From: Hepatocystis sp. ex Piliocolobus tephrosceles
Lineage: Eukaryota; Apicomplexa; Aconoidasida; Haemosporida; Plasmodiidae
Direction: 5' to 3'
DNA: 15,000 nucleotides
Assembly: GCA_902459845.2 (NCBI GenBank)
Contig: CABPSV020000135.1
Span: forward strand, 1-15,000
Made by a program: the position numbers and the translations under genes
Part shown: positions 7,195-15,000 of the stretch, in pieces
How positions within the stretch are numbered: the first letter of the stretch is position 1
How the letters are laid out: every line of letters starts with the position of its first letter
The notes under the pieces: model-generated
What the model saw: the letters and a program-made list of their open reading frames with translations, nothing else
The model's database searches: none
What the model was told of the DNA's origin: nothing

Positions 7195-7962
7195 ATGAGA
7201 CCGTTTTTCGATTCTGACATTGTCATCAATTTTAATCTTTCTGTAGAAGCAATAGAAAAAGAAAAAAAAATTATAGAGAACAATAAAAGAGTGTTATTTA
7301 ATTATCAAAAAGATAAATTAATAAGTGAAGGGAGAAAAAATTGGGATAAGTTTTATAATCATTATAAAACTAAGTTTTTTAAAGATAGGAAATGGATTAA
7401 AGTTGAATTTGGTCATATCTTTAAACAAGAGAATGAAGAGAGTAAAGAGAATGAAGAGAGTAAAGAGAGTAAAGAGAATGAAGAGAGTAAAGAGAATAAA
7501 GAGAATGTTGAAAAAGATTTGAATATTATTGTAGAAGATAGAGAAAAAAAAGAAGTAAGTAATAGTGTGAGCAAACATATTGTATCACCTAATTTGATAA
7601 AAAAAAAATTAATACTAGAAATAGGATGTGGTGTAGGTAATACTTTAATTCCCCTTTTATTGGAGTATGAAAATTGTAATTTTATTGGTATAGATTTTTC
7701 AAAAAATGCAATAAATCTTTTAAATGAAAAATGGAAAAACATAGTTGATATGAATAATAAATTAAAAAATTTTAATGTATCTGATATAATTAATGATAAT
7801 ATAGTGAGTAACAATTGTTATGCAAATAATATTGAAACGGTAGAGAATAATAAAAAAAAAATATCAGTAAATAGTAACTTTATATGTGATAAAAAGTTAG
7901 ATGATATTATTTTATCTGGAAGAGACGATGGATATAAAACTGAAAATGTTATTTATGTAAAA

Positions 7963-8012
<50 letters not shown>

Positions 8013-8634
8013 TTATGTTGCTCATAAAAATGTAAGTAGTAACAATATAAAATGTTATGACGTTAATAATACAGGAGGTATATATAATAACAATGAAAAC
8101 CTATTGGTTGAGGGAGAAGATGAAGAAAAAAACGAATCAGATATTTTTAAATTATATACATATAAACCATTAGGTACTTTACTTAAGACATGTGAAATAG
8201 ATATAACAATAAAAGATGATATGTCAGGTAAAGTTTGCGAATTCGGAAGTGTTAATGTAATTTTACTTATTTATGTTTTATCTTCAGTACCTCCTGAAAA
8301 AATGTTAACAGTTGTTGAAAATTGTTATAATTATTTAAAAGTAGGAGGATATATAATTTTACGTGATTATGGATTATATGATTTAACTCAAGTAAGATTT
8401 GCTAATAAGAAAGGAAAAAAAATATCCGAAAATTTTTATGTACGTGGTGATAATACATTTGTTTATTTTTTTAAAACAGAAGAGCTTCATGATTTATTTT
8501 GCCAAAATAATAAGTTTGAACAAATCGAAAATAAATATATAACAAGAATAGTTAAAAATAGAAAAAGGAAATTAGAAATGAAAAGAATATGGGTTCAATC
8601 CATTTTCCGCAAAAAAATAGTAGAACACGAATAG
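7195..8634 (+). CDS. tRNA N3-methylcytidine methyltransferase, METTL6/METTL2 family
   Basis: A SAM-dependent methyltransferase of the METTL2/6/8 and Trm140 family, which makes m3C at position 32 of some tRNAs. From ATG 7195 (479 aa), residues 46-72 match the family's N-terminal block (RKNWDKFYNHYKTKFFKDRKW). LEIGCGVGN (141-149) is the SAM-binding motif I and FIGIDFS (163-169) the acidic motif II. LRDYGLYDLTQVRF (389-402) and ENFYVRGDNTFVYFF (412-426) are family signatures. The final segment resembles the METTL6 C-terminus, which also ends in a WVQS/FLQS-like motif. I chose 7195 because it puts the NWD block about 49 residues in, as in METTL6; the frame is open back to 7072 but encodes only a poly-T artefact. 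Parasite-specific inserts are a Glu/Lys/Ser/Asn repeat (79-104) and a large Asn-rich insert between motif II and the second half (about 180-360), including 16 Asn in a row (257-272). A tiny upstream exon at 6915 is possible. METTL6 versus METTL2 type is less certain. Confidence 0.88.
7429..7506 (+). repeat. Coding repeat of GAG/AAT/AGT/AAA codons
   Basis: Repeats of 9 and 18 bases encode Glu-Ser-Lys-Glu-Asn-Glu units in the methyltransferase, between its N-terminal block and SAM motif I. This is likely a disordered, slippage-prone insert. Confidence 0.75.
7963..8010 (+). repeat. (AAT)16 coding for an asparagine run
   Basis: Sixteen consecutive AAT codons within the large insert of the methyltransferase. 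Asn runs of this sort are a hallmark of Plasmodium proteins. The length is probably variable between strains. Confidence 0.95.
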
Positions 8635-9252
8635 TTTGTTTGAAATGTAGTAAGTATTGGGAATATATTTCAGACGCATAAATATGTATGTACTTTAACA
8701 TACATATATGTGGAAGTGTATATATATATATATATATATACATGTACGTTTATGAACTTCTTATTACTTCATACATTTGCCAGTCGCATTTTGGCCGCTA
8801 ACAATGTCTTAAAAATTGTAAAACATAATTTTTTTACTTTTTTTTTGTTTATAAGTTGTTTTTAAAATGTGAACTTAACTATGTGCCATATGTATGTATG
8901 TATGTATGTATGTGCGGAATTATCGTCACCTTATTGATGGCCTTAACATAAAAAACTTGTTAATATTTTTTATAAATTGAAAAGTAAAAACTGAGGTAAA
9001 TTTTTATTAATCGTTTAAAACATTATTTGCTGGAATGGTTCGCTCAAACAGTTGTTTCCATTTTTTTTACATATATAAAAATAAAATTTACTAACAAGCG
9101 ATATATACATACACTATATCAAATCTGCACTATATCAATACATAGGTCTACACATATATTAAAATTAAAAAAAAAAATAAAGTAATATTCACATTTTAAA
9201 ATCGGTAATAAATAAAATAGAGAAAATGTTCTTGCTTCGTCTGCTTTTTCTG

Positions 9253-9256
<4 letters not shown>

Positions 9257-9298
<42 letters not shown>
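9257..9298. repeat. Poly-T tract, 42 bases
   Basis: An uninterrupted T tract in the intergenic region, typical of haemosporidian promoters and gene ends. Length may be inaccurate. Confidence 0.9.
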
Positions 9299-9301
<3 letters not shown>

Positions 9302-9563
9302 TTAAATAAAACATTACATTACTAAAGTTTACATAATGACTTATGGTACATTTTTATTTTGCTATTATTTATCCCCTTTTTTTTATGTTTCTTTTATGAA
9401 TAATAATACGAATCATACATGGTCAATGTATACCTATCATATACATACTACATACATTTGTATACTACATTTTTGTTACAATAACTTTGTTTTTGCTTCA
9501 AAGCGATTTTCTTTTAGACATGGTAATTATATATAATATGAAGAAAACATAAAGTGTTGTCCC

Positions 9564-9592
9564 TGGTCTTGGCCTTGGCTTTGGTTTTGGCC
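9564..9592. repeat. Degenerate hexamer repeat GGNYTT
   Basis: Five consecutive six-base units (GGTCTT, GGCCTT, GGCTTT, GGTTTT, GGCCTT) stand out as G+C-rich against the surroundings. No coding role is evident. On the reverse strand they would read as alternating Lys and Ala/Thr. Confidence 0.55.
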
Positions 9593-10300
9593 TTTTCTGT
9601 ATGTGTACGAAAACTTAATGAATAGTGACTTTCTGGTAAGCGTAAATAAATTAAAAAAAAAAAAAAAAAAAGTAAAATTAAAAAAGAAAGGATAATGCAT
9701 GGATGGATGCGCGAACGGTTAATGAGATCGCTGAGTAAATAAACAAAAAATAAAGTAATAAATGGTTAGTAACTGATAAGCAAATGAACGAACTTCTTTT
9801 TTTTTTTTTACTTTTTTTTTTTTTTTTTTTTTACATTATAATAAAAAATCACCGCATGTAAAATTTCAGGCCAACAAAAAAATTATAAACAAAATTAAAA
9901 TAAAAAAAAAAAAAAATCAGCTTAAAATTAGCATGAAAATGTACATTTATTATTTATGTATGTTAATTTTATTATAAATTTTTTTTGCTATATATATATA
10001 TATATATATAACTTTTTTTTAACTTAAATTGTTAAGGAGTATTAGTAGGCATATTCTTTCATTTTTTTTATATAATCCCATTTTTGTACATTAACGACAT
10101 TGTTTCGTAGCATTTTAATGTTGTTATATATTGTATATATATTGTATATAAAAGGCACAATTGAAAGCATCATTCGTGTATTGTATATATATACATATAC
10201 ATATGTATATATGTATACATGTTGACAATATTTCATGTAAGAATTAAAGAGTGTGATATTTTTAAAGGAACTGTATTATATTTTGTTTATCCGACTAATA

Positions 10301-10302
<2 letters not shown>

Positions 10303-10331
<29 letters not shown>
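10303..10331. repeat. (AT)n microsatellite
   Basis: A run of AT dinucleotides about 165 bases before the RBM22-like start; it is the source of the Ile/Tyr strings in spurious frames. Confidence 0.9.
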
Positions 10332-10334
<3 letters not shown>

Positions 10335-10494
10335 TTGGACAATTTTATATATGCACAATTTTGTGTATGTATTATACGAATTCGTGTATATAAGTACATG
10401 CAAATATACATATGAACAAGTAGAAATTTTTTGATTAAGAGAAAAAAAAAAAAAAAAAGTTTGTTTTTGCACAAATGCTCCATAAAAAAAGAAA

Positions 10495-11730
10495 ATGGAT
10501 AGATTTGGACATAATGTTAGAGCCGATGTAAAGAAACAAGGGTATGAAAATTCAGATTTACCAATCTTATGTGAAACATGTTTAGGAGAAAACCCATATG
10601 TTCGATTAATTAGAGAAGAGAATGGAAAAGAGTGTAAAATTTGTAAAAATGCATTTACTTTATTTAGATGGAAACCAGGTACTAAAGGTAGATACAAACA
10701 AACAATTATTTGTCATATGTGTGCAAAAGTTAAAAATGTATGTCAAACCTGTTTATTTGATTTGGAGTATAATTTACCTGTTCAAGTTAGGGATAAATTT
10801 CTTGAGAATAGTATAACTTTACCAGAAAATGAAACAAATCGTAATTTTTTTTTAGAACAAATCGAAAAAAGTAATATATCTAAAAACATATATGATAATA
10901 TAAATAATGGTCATACAGATTTATCAAAATTAAAAAGAAAAAATAATTCTTTTAAAAGAAATATGGCAAAAGTTTGTAGTTTTTGGAGAAAAAATGAATG
11001 TAATCGTGGTGATGAATGTCCATATTTACATAAAGAAATACACTTAGATAAATCATTAGCAAATCAAAATATAAAAAGTAGATATACAGGTGATAATGAT
11101 ATATTAGCAGAAAAAATAATACAAAAATATAATAAAGAAAATACGATGGATCAATCTAATATAAATAATCGTATTTGTATTCATGGTATAAATCAATCAG
11201 TTAGTAATGAAAAAATTAAAGAATGTTTACAACAATTTGGTAAAATTAAATCAATAAAAATGATAGTTAAAGATTCTAAAATGTTTATTTCTTATGATAC
11301 ATATTTATCTGCAAAAAATGCAGTTGAAACATATAAGGATGGATTAGTAATAAATGGATGTAATTTAACAATAACATTAGACGAACAATTTAAAAATAGT
11401 AATAATAATAATAATAATATTACAACAAATTATGCTTATAGTAGTAACAATAATAATAACAACTGGACCTATTATAACAATCCAATGTATTATAATATGC
11501 AAAATCAAAATTTGTTAAAAAATAAACAAAATAATTCACAATATATACAACCACCACCTTCTTCTTTTTTCCCTCCCCCTCCGACTATGCCAGCACAAGG
11601 ATCTACCATAAATGGTCCTTCTCAAATGTATCCTTTATGTACATATTATGGTTCGAATTTTAATCGAGTAACATCAGATAATGTACCTTACTCTTCTATG
11701 TTACCATCGGAAGCAGAGCAAAGGAAATAA
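10495..11730 (+). CDS. Pre-mRNA splicing factor, RBM22/Slt11/Cwc2 type
   Basis: A 411-residue spliceosomal RNA-binding protein, close in length to human RBM22 (about 420). The N-terminal zinc-binding block has paired cysteines at 26/29, 47/50, 73/76 and 83/86 and the family motifs LCETCLGENPYVRLIRE and FTLFRWKPGTKGRYKQT. A CCCH zinc finger at 161-179 has the spacing C-x7-C-x5-C-x3-H. An RRM spans about 226-297, with RNP2 at ICIHGI and an RNP1-like strand at MFISYDTY. The tail has Asn runs (303-308, 318-323), then Pro-rich stretches (353-363), then low complexity. In the family this protein sits at the spliceosome core and touches U6 snRNA and the intron, linking the NTC-related complex to the active site. 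All conserved cysteines are present and the frame is uninterrupted. The RNP1 strand is divergent, as usual for RBM22. ATG 10495 is right because the family N-terminus (RxGxN-like, then a zinc block) begins at once. It acts in the nucleus. Confidence 0.95.
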   Translation: MDRFGHNVRADVKKQGYENSDLPILCETCLGENPYVRLIREENGKECKICKNAFTLFRWKPGTKGRYKQTIICHMCAKVKNVCQTCLFDLEYNLPVQVRDKFLENSITLPENETNRNFFLEQIEKSNISKNIYDNINNGHTDLSKLKRKNNSFKRNMAKVCSFWRKNECNRGDECPYLHKEIHLDKSLANQNIKSRYTGDNDILAEKIIQKYNKENTMDQSNINNRICIHGINQSVSNEKIKECLQQFGKIKSIKMIVKDSKMFISYDTYLSAKNAVETYKDGLVINGCNLTITLDEQFKNSNNNNNNITTNYAYSSNNNNNNWTYYNNPMYYNMQNQNLLKNKQNNSQYIQPPPSSFFPPPPTMPAQGSTINGPSQMYPLCTYYGSNFNRVTSDNVPYSSMLPSEAEQRK

Positions 11731-12029
11731 TCACATACTGAAATATAGTGATGTGTTCTATGTGAATACGTACATATATATAAGTTTGAATTTTTTTTTT
11801 TTTTTTTTTCTTTTGCTACTGTTACTGCTTTTGCTTATTTTGACTTTGTTTTAATTATGTGATTTGATTTTTTTTTGTTTTATAAAATGTGTATATACAT
11901 ATATAGTATATAATGCATAATACATAGTTATTGCTTATGTTTTAGAATGTACATAAATAGAAATAGAAATTAATTGTGTATAACTTTTATATACCTATTT
12001 ATTTGTACTTATCTAATTTGTCCATAAAT

Positions 12030-12109
12030 ATTTCACTTTTTTTTTATTTCACTTTTTTTTATTTCACTTTTTTTTATTTCACATTTTTTTATTTCACTTT
12101 ATTTTGCTT
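12030..12109. repeat. ~15-base ATTTCAC-poly-T repeat
   Basis: Five units of ATTTCAC followed by eight or nine T (one unit has ATTTCACATTTTTTT) run into related TTTTGCTTTA sequence. It is non-coding and lies 0.3 kb downstream of the RBM22-like gene. Confidence 0.8.
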
Positions 12110-12682
12110 TACTTTATTTTATTTTGCTTTATTTTATTTTTTTTTCGTAACTTGAATTTAAACGCATATACATGTAGATATAAACATACATGCATCCTTT
12201 TTTGTTTTTTTTTTTTTTTTTTTTATTAACTTTTTTATCATGATGTAAGTTTCTTTTTAATGAAATAACAGACATAAAAATGAGCAAGTGTCAATACATA
12301 GAAACAAAAAAAAAAAAAACGAGTAAGAAAACTCAACATGCCATTATTTACTACTATAAATAAATACTACCATTAACACTACTATTGTAACTCTTTATTT
12401 TTTTTTTGTTTTTTTTTTACTTTTAATATATTGTCATTACGTAGAAACTATCACAAATGTTCATTTGTTAAAATTATTTACATGTTTATAAAACTAATGC
12501 GCAAATATATAACAATAAAAACAATAATAAAGAGAAAAAAGCAACGATGGTAAAATATAATTTTTATAGTTTTTTTTACATGTTACTATATTTTTATTAA
12601 AAAAATTAAAGTTGTTATAAGTTATTTATTATTAGTGTAATACTACAAAAAAAATAAAATAGAATAGGAACATTATGTAGAA

Positions 12683-12683
<1 letters not shown>

Positions 12684-12780
<97 letters not shown>
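12684..12780. repeat. Poly-A (48) followed by (AAT)16
   Basis: A 48-base A tract, one C, then sixteen AAT triplets. It is non-coding here. A similar poly-A plus AAT pair sits at 13621-13669. Confidence 0.9.
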
Positions 12781-12781
<1 letters not shown>

Positions 12782-12870
12782 CGAAAAATAAGGAGCAAAA
12801 ATAATGAGAAAAATAAGGAGCAAAAATAATGAGAAAAATGAGCAGAAAAGTGAGGAGAAAAATAAGGCAA
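12781..12870. repeat. ~25-base purine-rich repeat
   Basis: Two close copies of a unit made of GAGAAAAATAAG and GAGCAAAAATAAT, then more decayed units. The plus strand is almost free of C. No coding role is seen. Confidence 0.7.
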
Positions 12871-12964
12871 AAACGAATAAAATAGTTATCACATTACTAC
12901 ATAAATGAGTAAAAAAAAAAAAAAACTTAAAAATATTATATCATAAAAATGAAAAATTGTCCAC

Positions 12965-12975
12965 GCATACATACA

Positions 12976-13003
<28 letters not shown>
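12965..13003. repeat. (ACAT)n microsatellite
   Basis: About nine to ten CATA/ACAT tetranucleotide units just downstream of the stop of the minus-strand gene. Confidence 0.9.
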
Positions 13004-13007
<4 letters not shown>

Positions 13008-13052
13008 CATACAGTAGAATAGAAAGACTGTAACACAAATGTAACTATTTTC

Positions 13053-13484
13053 TTATATATTGTATAAGCACTTAGTCTGTTTTTTTCTTTTTTCTAAATA
13101 CTTGAAATAATTATTCATTAAACTTGTAGATCTCCATAACATTAACCATATACAAAAATTACATAAAGATAACCACCAATTTCTCTCGTGTCTCCATCTG
13201 TACACTTTCATATAGTCAGGCGAAAAACTAGCTACTATTTCATTAGACAAAGGATTATTATATTTGTATAGCACTCCATATTGTAATTTGAAAGATTCAG
13301 TAATAAAAAGTATAACATTTAACATTAAAATTAATGTAACTAATCTTATGGTTGTATCTCCAATTTGTTTTCTACAAAATGTATAACTGAATTTGACTAA
13401 AAATTTTATTTTAAGTAAACACGATAAAAGAAGAAATATTCCTAAAGGCATTACTGCGTAGTATAAAATTTTTAATAAAGACAT
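13053..13484 (-). CDS. Small ER-type membrane protein, BAP29/BAP31-like membrane domain
   Basis: A 143-residue protein counted from ATG 13482-13484. It has three probable membrane segments: about 7-27 (LYYAVMPLGIFLLLSCLL region), 45-62 (IRLVTLILMLNVILFITE) and 103-118 (WWLSLCNFCIWLMLW). These positions, and the charged stretch YRWRHERNW just before the third helix, resemble the N-terminal membrane domain of BAP29/BAP31, where a KLFRAQRN-type motif sits in the same place. In other eukaryotes these proteins are ER export and quality-control factors. Here the chain ends about 25 residues after helix 3, with a basic EKRKKQTK tail, so the long coiled-coil cytosolic part is missing. I chose the internal ATG because it gives a standard N-terminus (MSLL...); an in-frame ATG at 13515-13517 would add MVPLYIILGKK. 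I see no following exon. The family call rests on weak similarity; the membrane topology is more certain. Confidence 0.72.
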   Translation of the reverse strand: MSLLKILYYAVMPLGIFLLLSCLLKIKFLVKFSYTFCRKQIGDTTIRLVTLILMLNVILFITESFKLQYGVLYKYNNPLSNEIVASFSPDYMKVYRWRHERNWWLSLCNFCIWLMLWRSTSLMNNYFKYLEKRKKQTKCLYNI

Positions 13485-13640
13485 TTTTTTTCCTAATATA
13501 ATATATAATGGTACCAAGTGCCGAGTTTTTATATATCACTAAGCACAACAAACGGATGGGGAATATTGTGTGAGCCAATATATACAAAAATGTGTTGTCA
13601 AAAAAATGATCAAAAAGGGAAAAAAAAAAAAAAAAAAAAA

Positions 13641-13672
<32 letters not shown>

Positions 13673-13700
13673 TTAATTTAAAAATTGAAACGTGAAAACA
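13485..13700 (-). promoter_or_regulatory. Probable 5' flank of the BAP31-like gene
   Basis: A relatively complex stretch (13500-13610), then poly-A and AAT repeats (13621-13669). As the minus-strand gene starts at 13484, its promoter and leader should lie here. No specific promoter motif is recognisable. Confidence 0.4.
13621..13669. repeat. Poly-A followed by AAT triplets
   Basis: An A tract of over 20 bases followed by about nine AAT units; same design as 12684-12780. Confidence 0.9.
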
Positions 13701-13840
13701 AGAGTTACTTGACTTTTTTATTAAGGTATATTTTCGAAATATATTCAATCTGTTTTATTTATTTTTTTTTCGACATATAACTTTTATTTTATTTTCCTTT
13801 CCTTTTTTTTTCTTCTAAAAAAAAAAAAAATTAAACAAAC

Positions 13841-13930
13841 GTGAGAAAAAGTAAGAAAAAGTGAGAAAAAGTGAGAAAAAGTGAGAAAAAGTGAGAAAAA
13901 GTGAGAAAAAGTGAGCATAAGCGAGCAAAA
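13841..13930. repeat. 10-base minisatellite GTGAGAAAAA
   Basis: Nine units in unbroken 10-base register. Six are exact, one has GTAAG, and the last two are decayed (GTGAGCATAA, GCGAGCAAAA). The period equals about one helical turn. It is non-coding. Confidence 0.9.
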
Positions 13931-14042
13931 GTATAAATGAATGAATACATATTAACATATAAACGCGCAACCCAAGTTATTTATTATTTTTTTTTTTTTT
14001 TTTCATTATATTTATTTTATTTCGCTTTTTTACCCTTTCAAA

Positions 14043-14082
<40 letters not shown>

Positions 14083-14251
14083 ATTAATTATATGTTAAAA
14101 TTTTATATTTCATGTTACACTTATTTTATTAAATTTTCATTAACAAACGGATGAGTGTCATTTTGCTTTTAAATTAATTACCACTTTTTACTAAGCGTAA
14201 AAACATATCAGTGTTACGCTATCCAGTATAAATCAATTATTATTATTGTTA
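13931..14251. other. Non-coding stretch with TA run
   Basis: AT-rich DNA with a T tract (13988-14003) and a 34-base AT run (14047-14080). No gene seen. Confidence 0.55.
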
Positions 14252-14406
14252 GCTTATATTACTTATATTACTTATATTACTTATATTGCTTATATTGCTT
14301 ATATTGCTTATATTGCTTATATTACTTATACTGCTTATACTGTTTATATTGCTTTTATTGCTTATATTGCTTATATTGCTTTTATTGCTTTTATTGCTTA
14401 TATTGA
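14252..14406. repeat. 9-base minisatellite (A/G)CTTATATT
   Basis: About 17 units of nine bases, alternating ACTTATATT and GCTTATATT, with ACTTATACT, GTTTATATT and GCTTTTATT variants. Because nine is a multiple of three, the plus strand is open and would read Thr/Ala-Tyr-Ile repeats (frame 14246-14500). It has no leader, domain or supporting context, so I treat it as a repeat and not as a gene. Confidence 0.85.
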
Positions 14407-15000
14407 TTTTGTTATTTTTTATTACATATATTTATATAAACATTTTATACTATTTATAGCAATTATTTTGTTACATATATGGGAAATTTGTATATTGTAA
14501 TGTTTGACAAAAATCCTCATTAAATACAAAACTTTTATATGCTATAAAAAATATATTATATTTAAAATATGTAACTCTTATTTCTTTTTTTTTTTGTTTT
14601 TTTTTCATATACATATGTAGAAATGTGCTACTTTCTGTATCATGTCTGTTTTACTATTTTATTAATTTTAGTAGTGTACCTTTAAATGCAGATAAGTATA
14701 TATATGCCGACAGACATAACTGTATATGTATATGTATAATGGGTAAGTATATATATTGTACACTGGTTAATATTAACTATTTTACTCCAGTAATTTTCTA
14801 TTCTTTAAAAATTATTAAATTAAAAAAAGGTATAATAAAAAAGATGATGGTACTAAAAAATATATATATCATTTATATTGTCATTCTAACTTTTTTTTTT
14901 TGTTTTGTAAAAATATACACAAAAATTAAGCTCTTATTTTTTAAGGCAATATAAATTGATACATGCTGAAGTTCGTGTCATTCAAATATTTATAATATTC
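14407..15000. other. Right end: no supported gene
   Basis: The open frame 14625-14954 is Ile/Tyr/Lys-rich without recognisable features. Splice-like sites exist (TTTTAG at 14667-14672, GGGTAAGT near 14741, TTACTCCAG ending at 14790), so part of a split gene extending beyond the window cannot be excluded. However, the implied intron of 48 bases is very short and the coding signal is weak. Confidence 0.4.

Larger units (their letters stand above)
8635..10494. other. Intergenic region between methyltransferase and RBM22-like gene
   Basis: About 1.9 kb with no gene I can support. It contains TA runs (8719-8740, 9991-10010, 10303-10331), a TATG run (8892-8911), a 42-base T tract (9257-9298), other A and T tracts, and a degenerate GGNYTT hexamer repeat (9564-9592). 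Islands of higher complexity (8757-8815, 8913-8960, 9675-9790) could be untranslated regions or unrecognised RNAs. I found no tRNA A/B boxes or clear snoRNA boxes. Open frames at 9336, 10042 and 10219 are rich in Tyr/Ile/His from microsatellites and look spurious. Confidence 0.6.
11731..13052. other. Convergent intergenic region rich in simple repeats
   Basis: This region lies between the 3' ends of the RBM22-like gene (plus) and the BAP31-like gene (minus). It holds a 15-base ATTTCAC-type repeat, poly-A followed by (AAT)16, a 25-base repeat and an ACAT run, each listed separately. I see no gene. Reverse-strand open frames near 12632-12892 are Phe/Tyr/Ile strings made by the repeats. Confidence 0.65.

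Noticed and set aside
9336..9536. 66-codon plus-strand open frame
   Set aside because: Tyr/His/Thr/Phe-rich from ATAC-type sequence, with no conserved motif and poor coding composition.
10042..10483. Open frames on both strands upstream of the RBM22-like gene
   Set aside because: They are built from TA microsatellite (Ile/Tyr strings) or are the reverse complement of the RBM22 start.
8635..10494. tRNA, snoRNA or other structured RNA in the complex islands of this gap
   Set aside because: No A/B box pair, no clear C/D or H/ACA boxes and no strong stem-loops could be found by eye.
12632..12892. Reverse-strand open frames with Tyr, Ile and Phe runs; checked as a second exon of the BAP31-like gene
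   Set aside because: The sequence is poly-A, AAT and purine repeats read backwards. No convincing splice sites link it to 13053.
14625..14954. 109-codon open frame at the right end, possible split gene
   Set aside because: Low-complexity Ile/Tyr/Lys composition. The visible donor/acceptor pair would define a 48-base intron, which is implausibly short, and no domain is recognisable.
1..15000. CRISPR arrays, insertion sequences, bacterial operons or prophage
   Set aside because: Repeats are microsatellites or minisatellites without spacers. Gene style, intron-like signals and protein families are eukaryotic.

Overview
The window looks like nuclear DNA of a malaria parasite (Plasmodium or a very close haemosporidian). 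The evidence is an extreme A+T bias, very long homopolymer A/T tracts and TA, AAT and TTTA microsatellites between genes, and kilobase-long non-coding gaps. The core genes are single-exon or nearly so, rich in Lys/Asn/Ile, with Asn runs and charged low-complexity inserts splitting conserved domains. I cannot fix the species from sequence alone; the style fits a moderately AT-rich species with long poly-T tracts (P. malariae/P. ovale type) as well as others.

Layout. (1) Positions 1-3363 hold a tandem duplication. Two head-to-tail copies each consist of about 0.85-0.9 kb of related upstream DNA plus a short gene for a secreted glycine-rich protein (889-1650 and 3064-3363). The signal peptides are nearly the same, but the mature parts are very different: Gly/Ser/Arg repeats of 253 aa in total versus an almost pure poly-Gly protein of 99 aa. 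The first copy runs off the left window edge, so more copies may lie upstream. I do not recognise this family. (2) Positions 3364-5427 are non-coding, with one notable inverted repeat. (3) Three plus-strand genes for RNA processing follow: a Sen34-like catalytic subunit of the tRNA-splicing endonuclease (5428-6123), a METTL6/METTL2-type tRNA m3C methyltransferase (7195-8634, possibly with a tiny upstream exon), and an RBM22/Slt11/Cwc2-type spliceosomal RNA-binding protein (10495-11730). (4) Convergent to these, on the minus strand, lies a small three-helix membrane protein like the membrane domain of BAP29/BAP31 (13053-13484). (5) The gap before it and the right end of the window carry several minisatellites and no gene I can support.

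The four core genes are separate housekeeping units with their own long flanking regions; nothing suggests an operon. Two of them act on tRNA and one on pre-mRNA splicing, which may be chance. The most unusual part is the duplicated secreted Gly-rich locus at the left edge: a lineage-specific-looking family with conserved leader and upstream DNA but rapidly changing repeat bodies.
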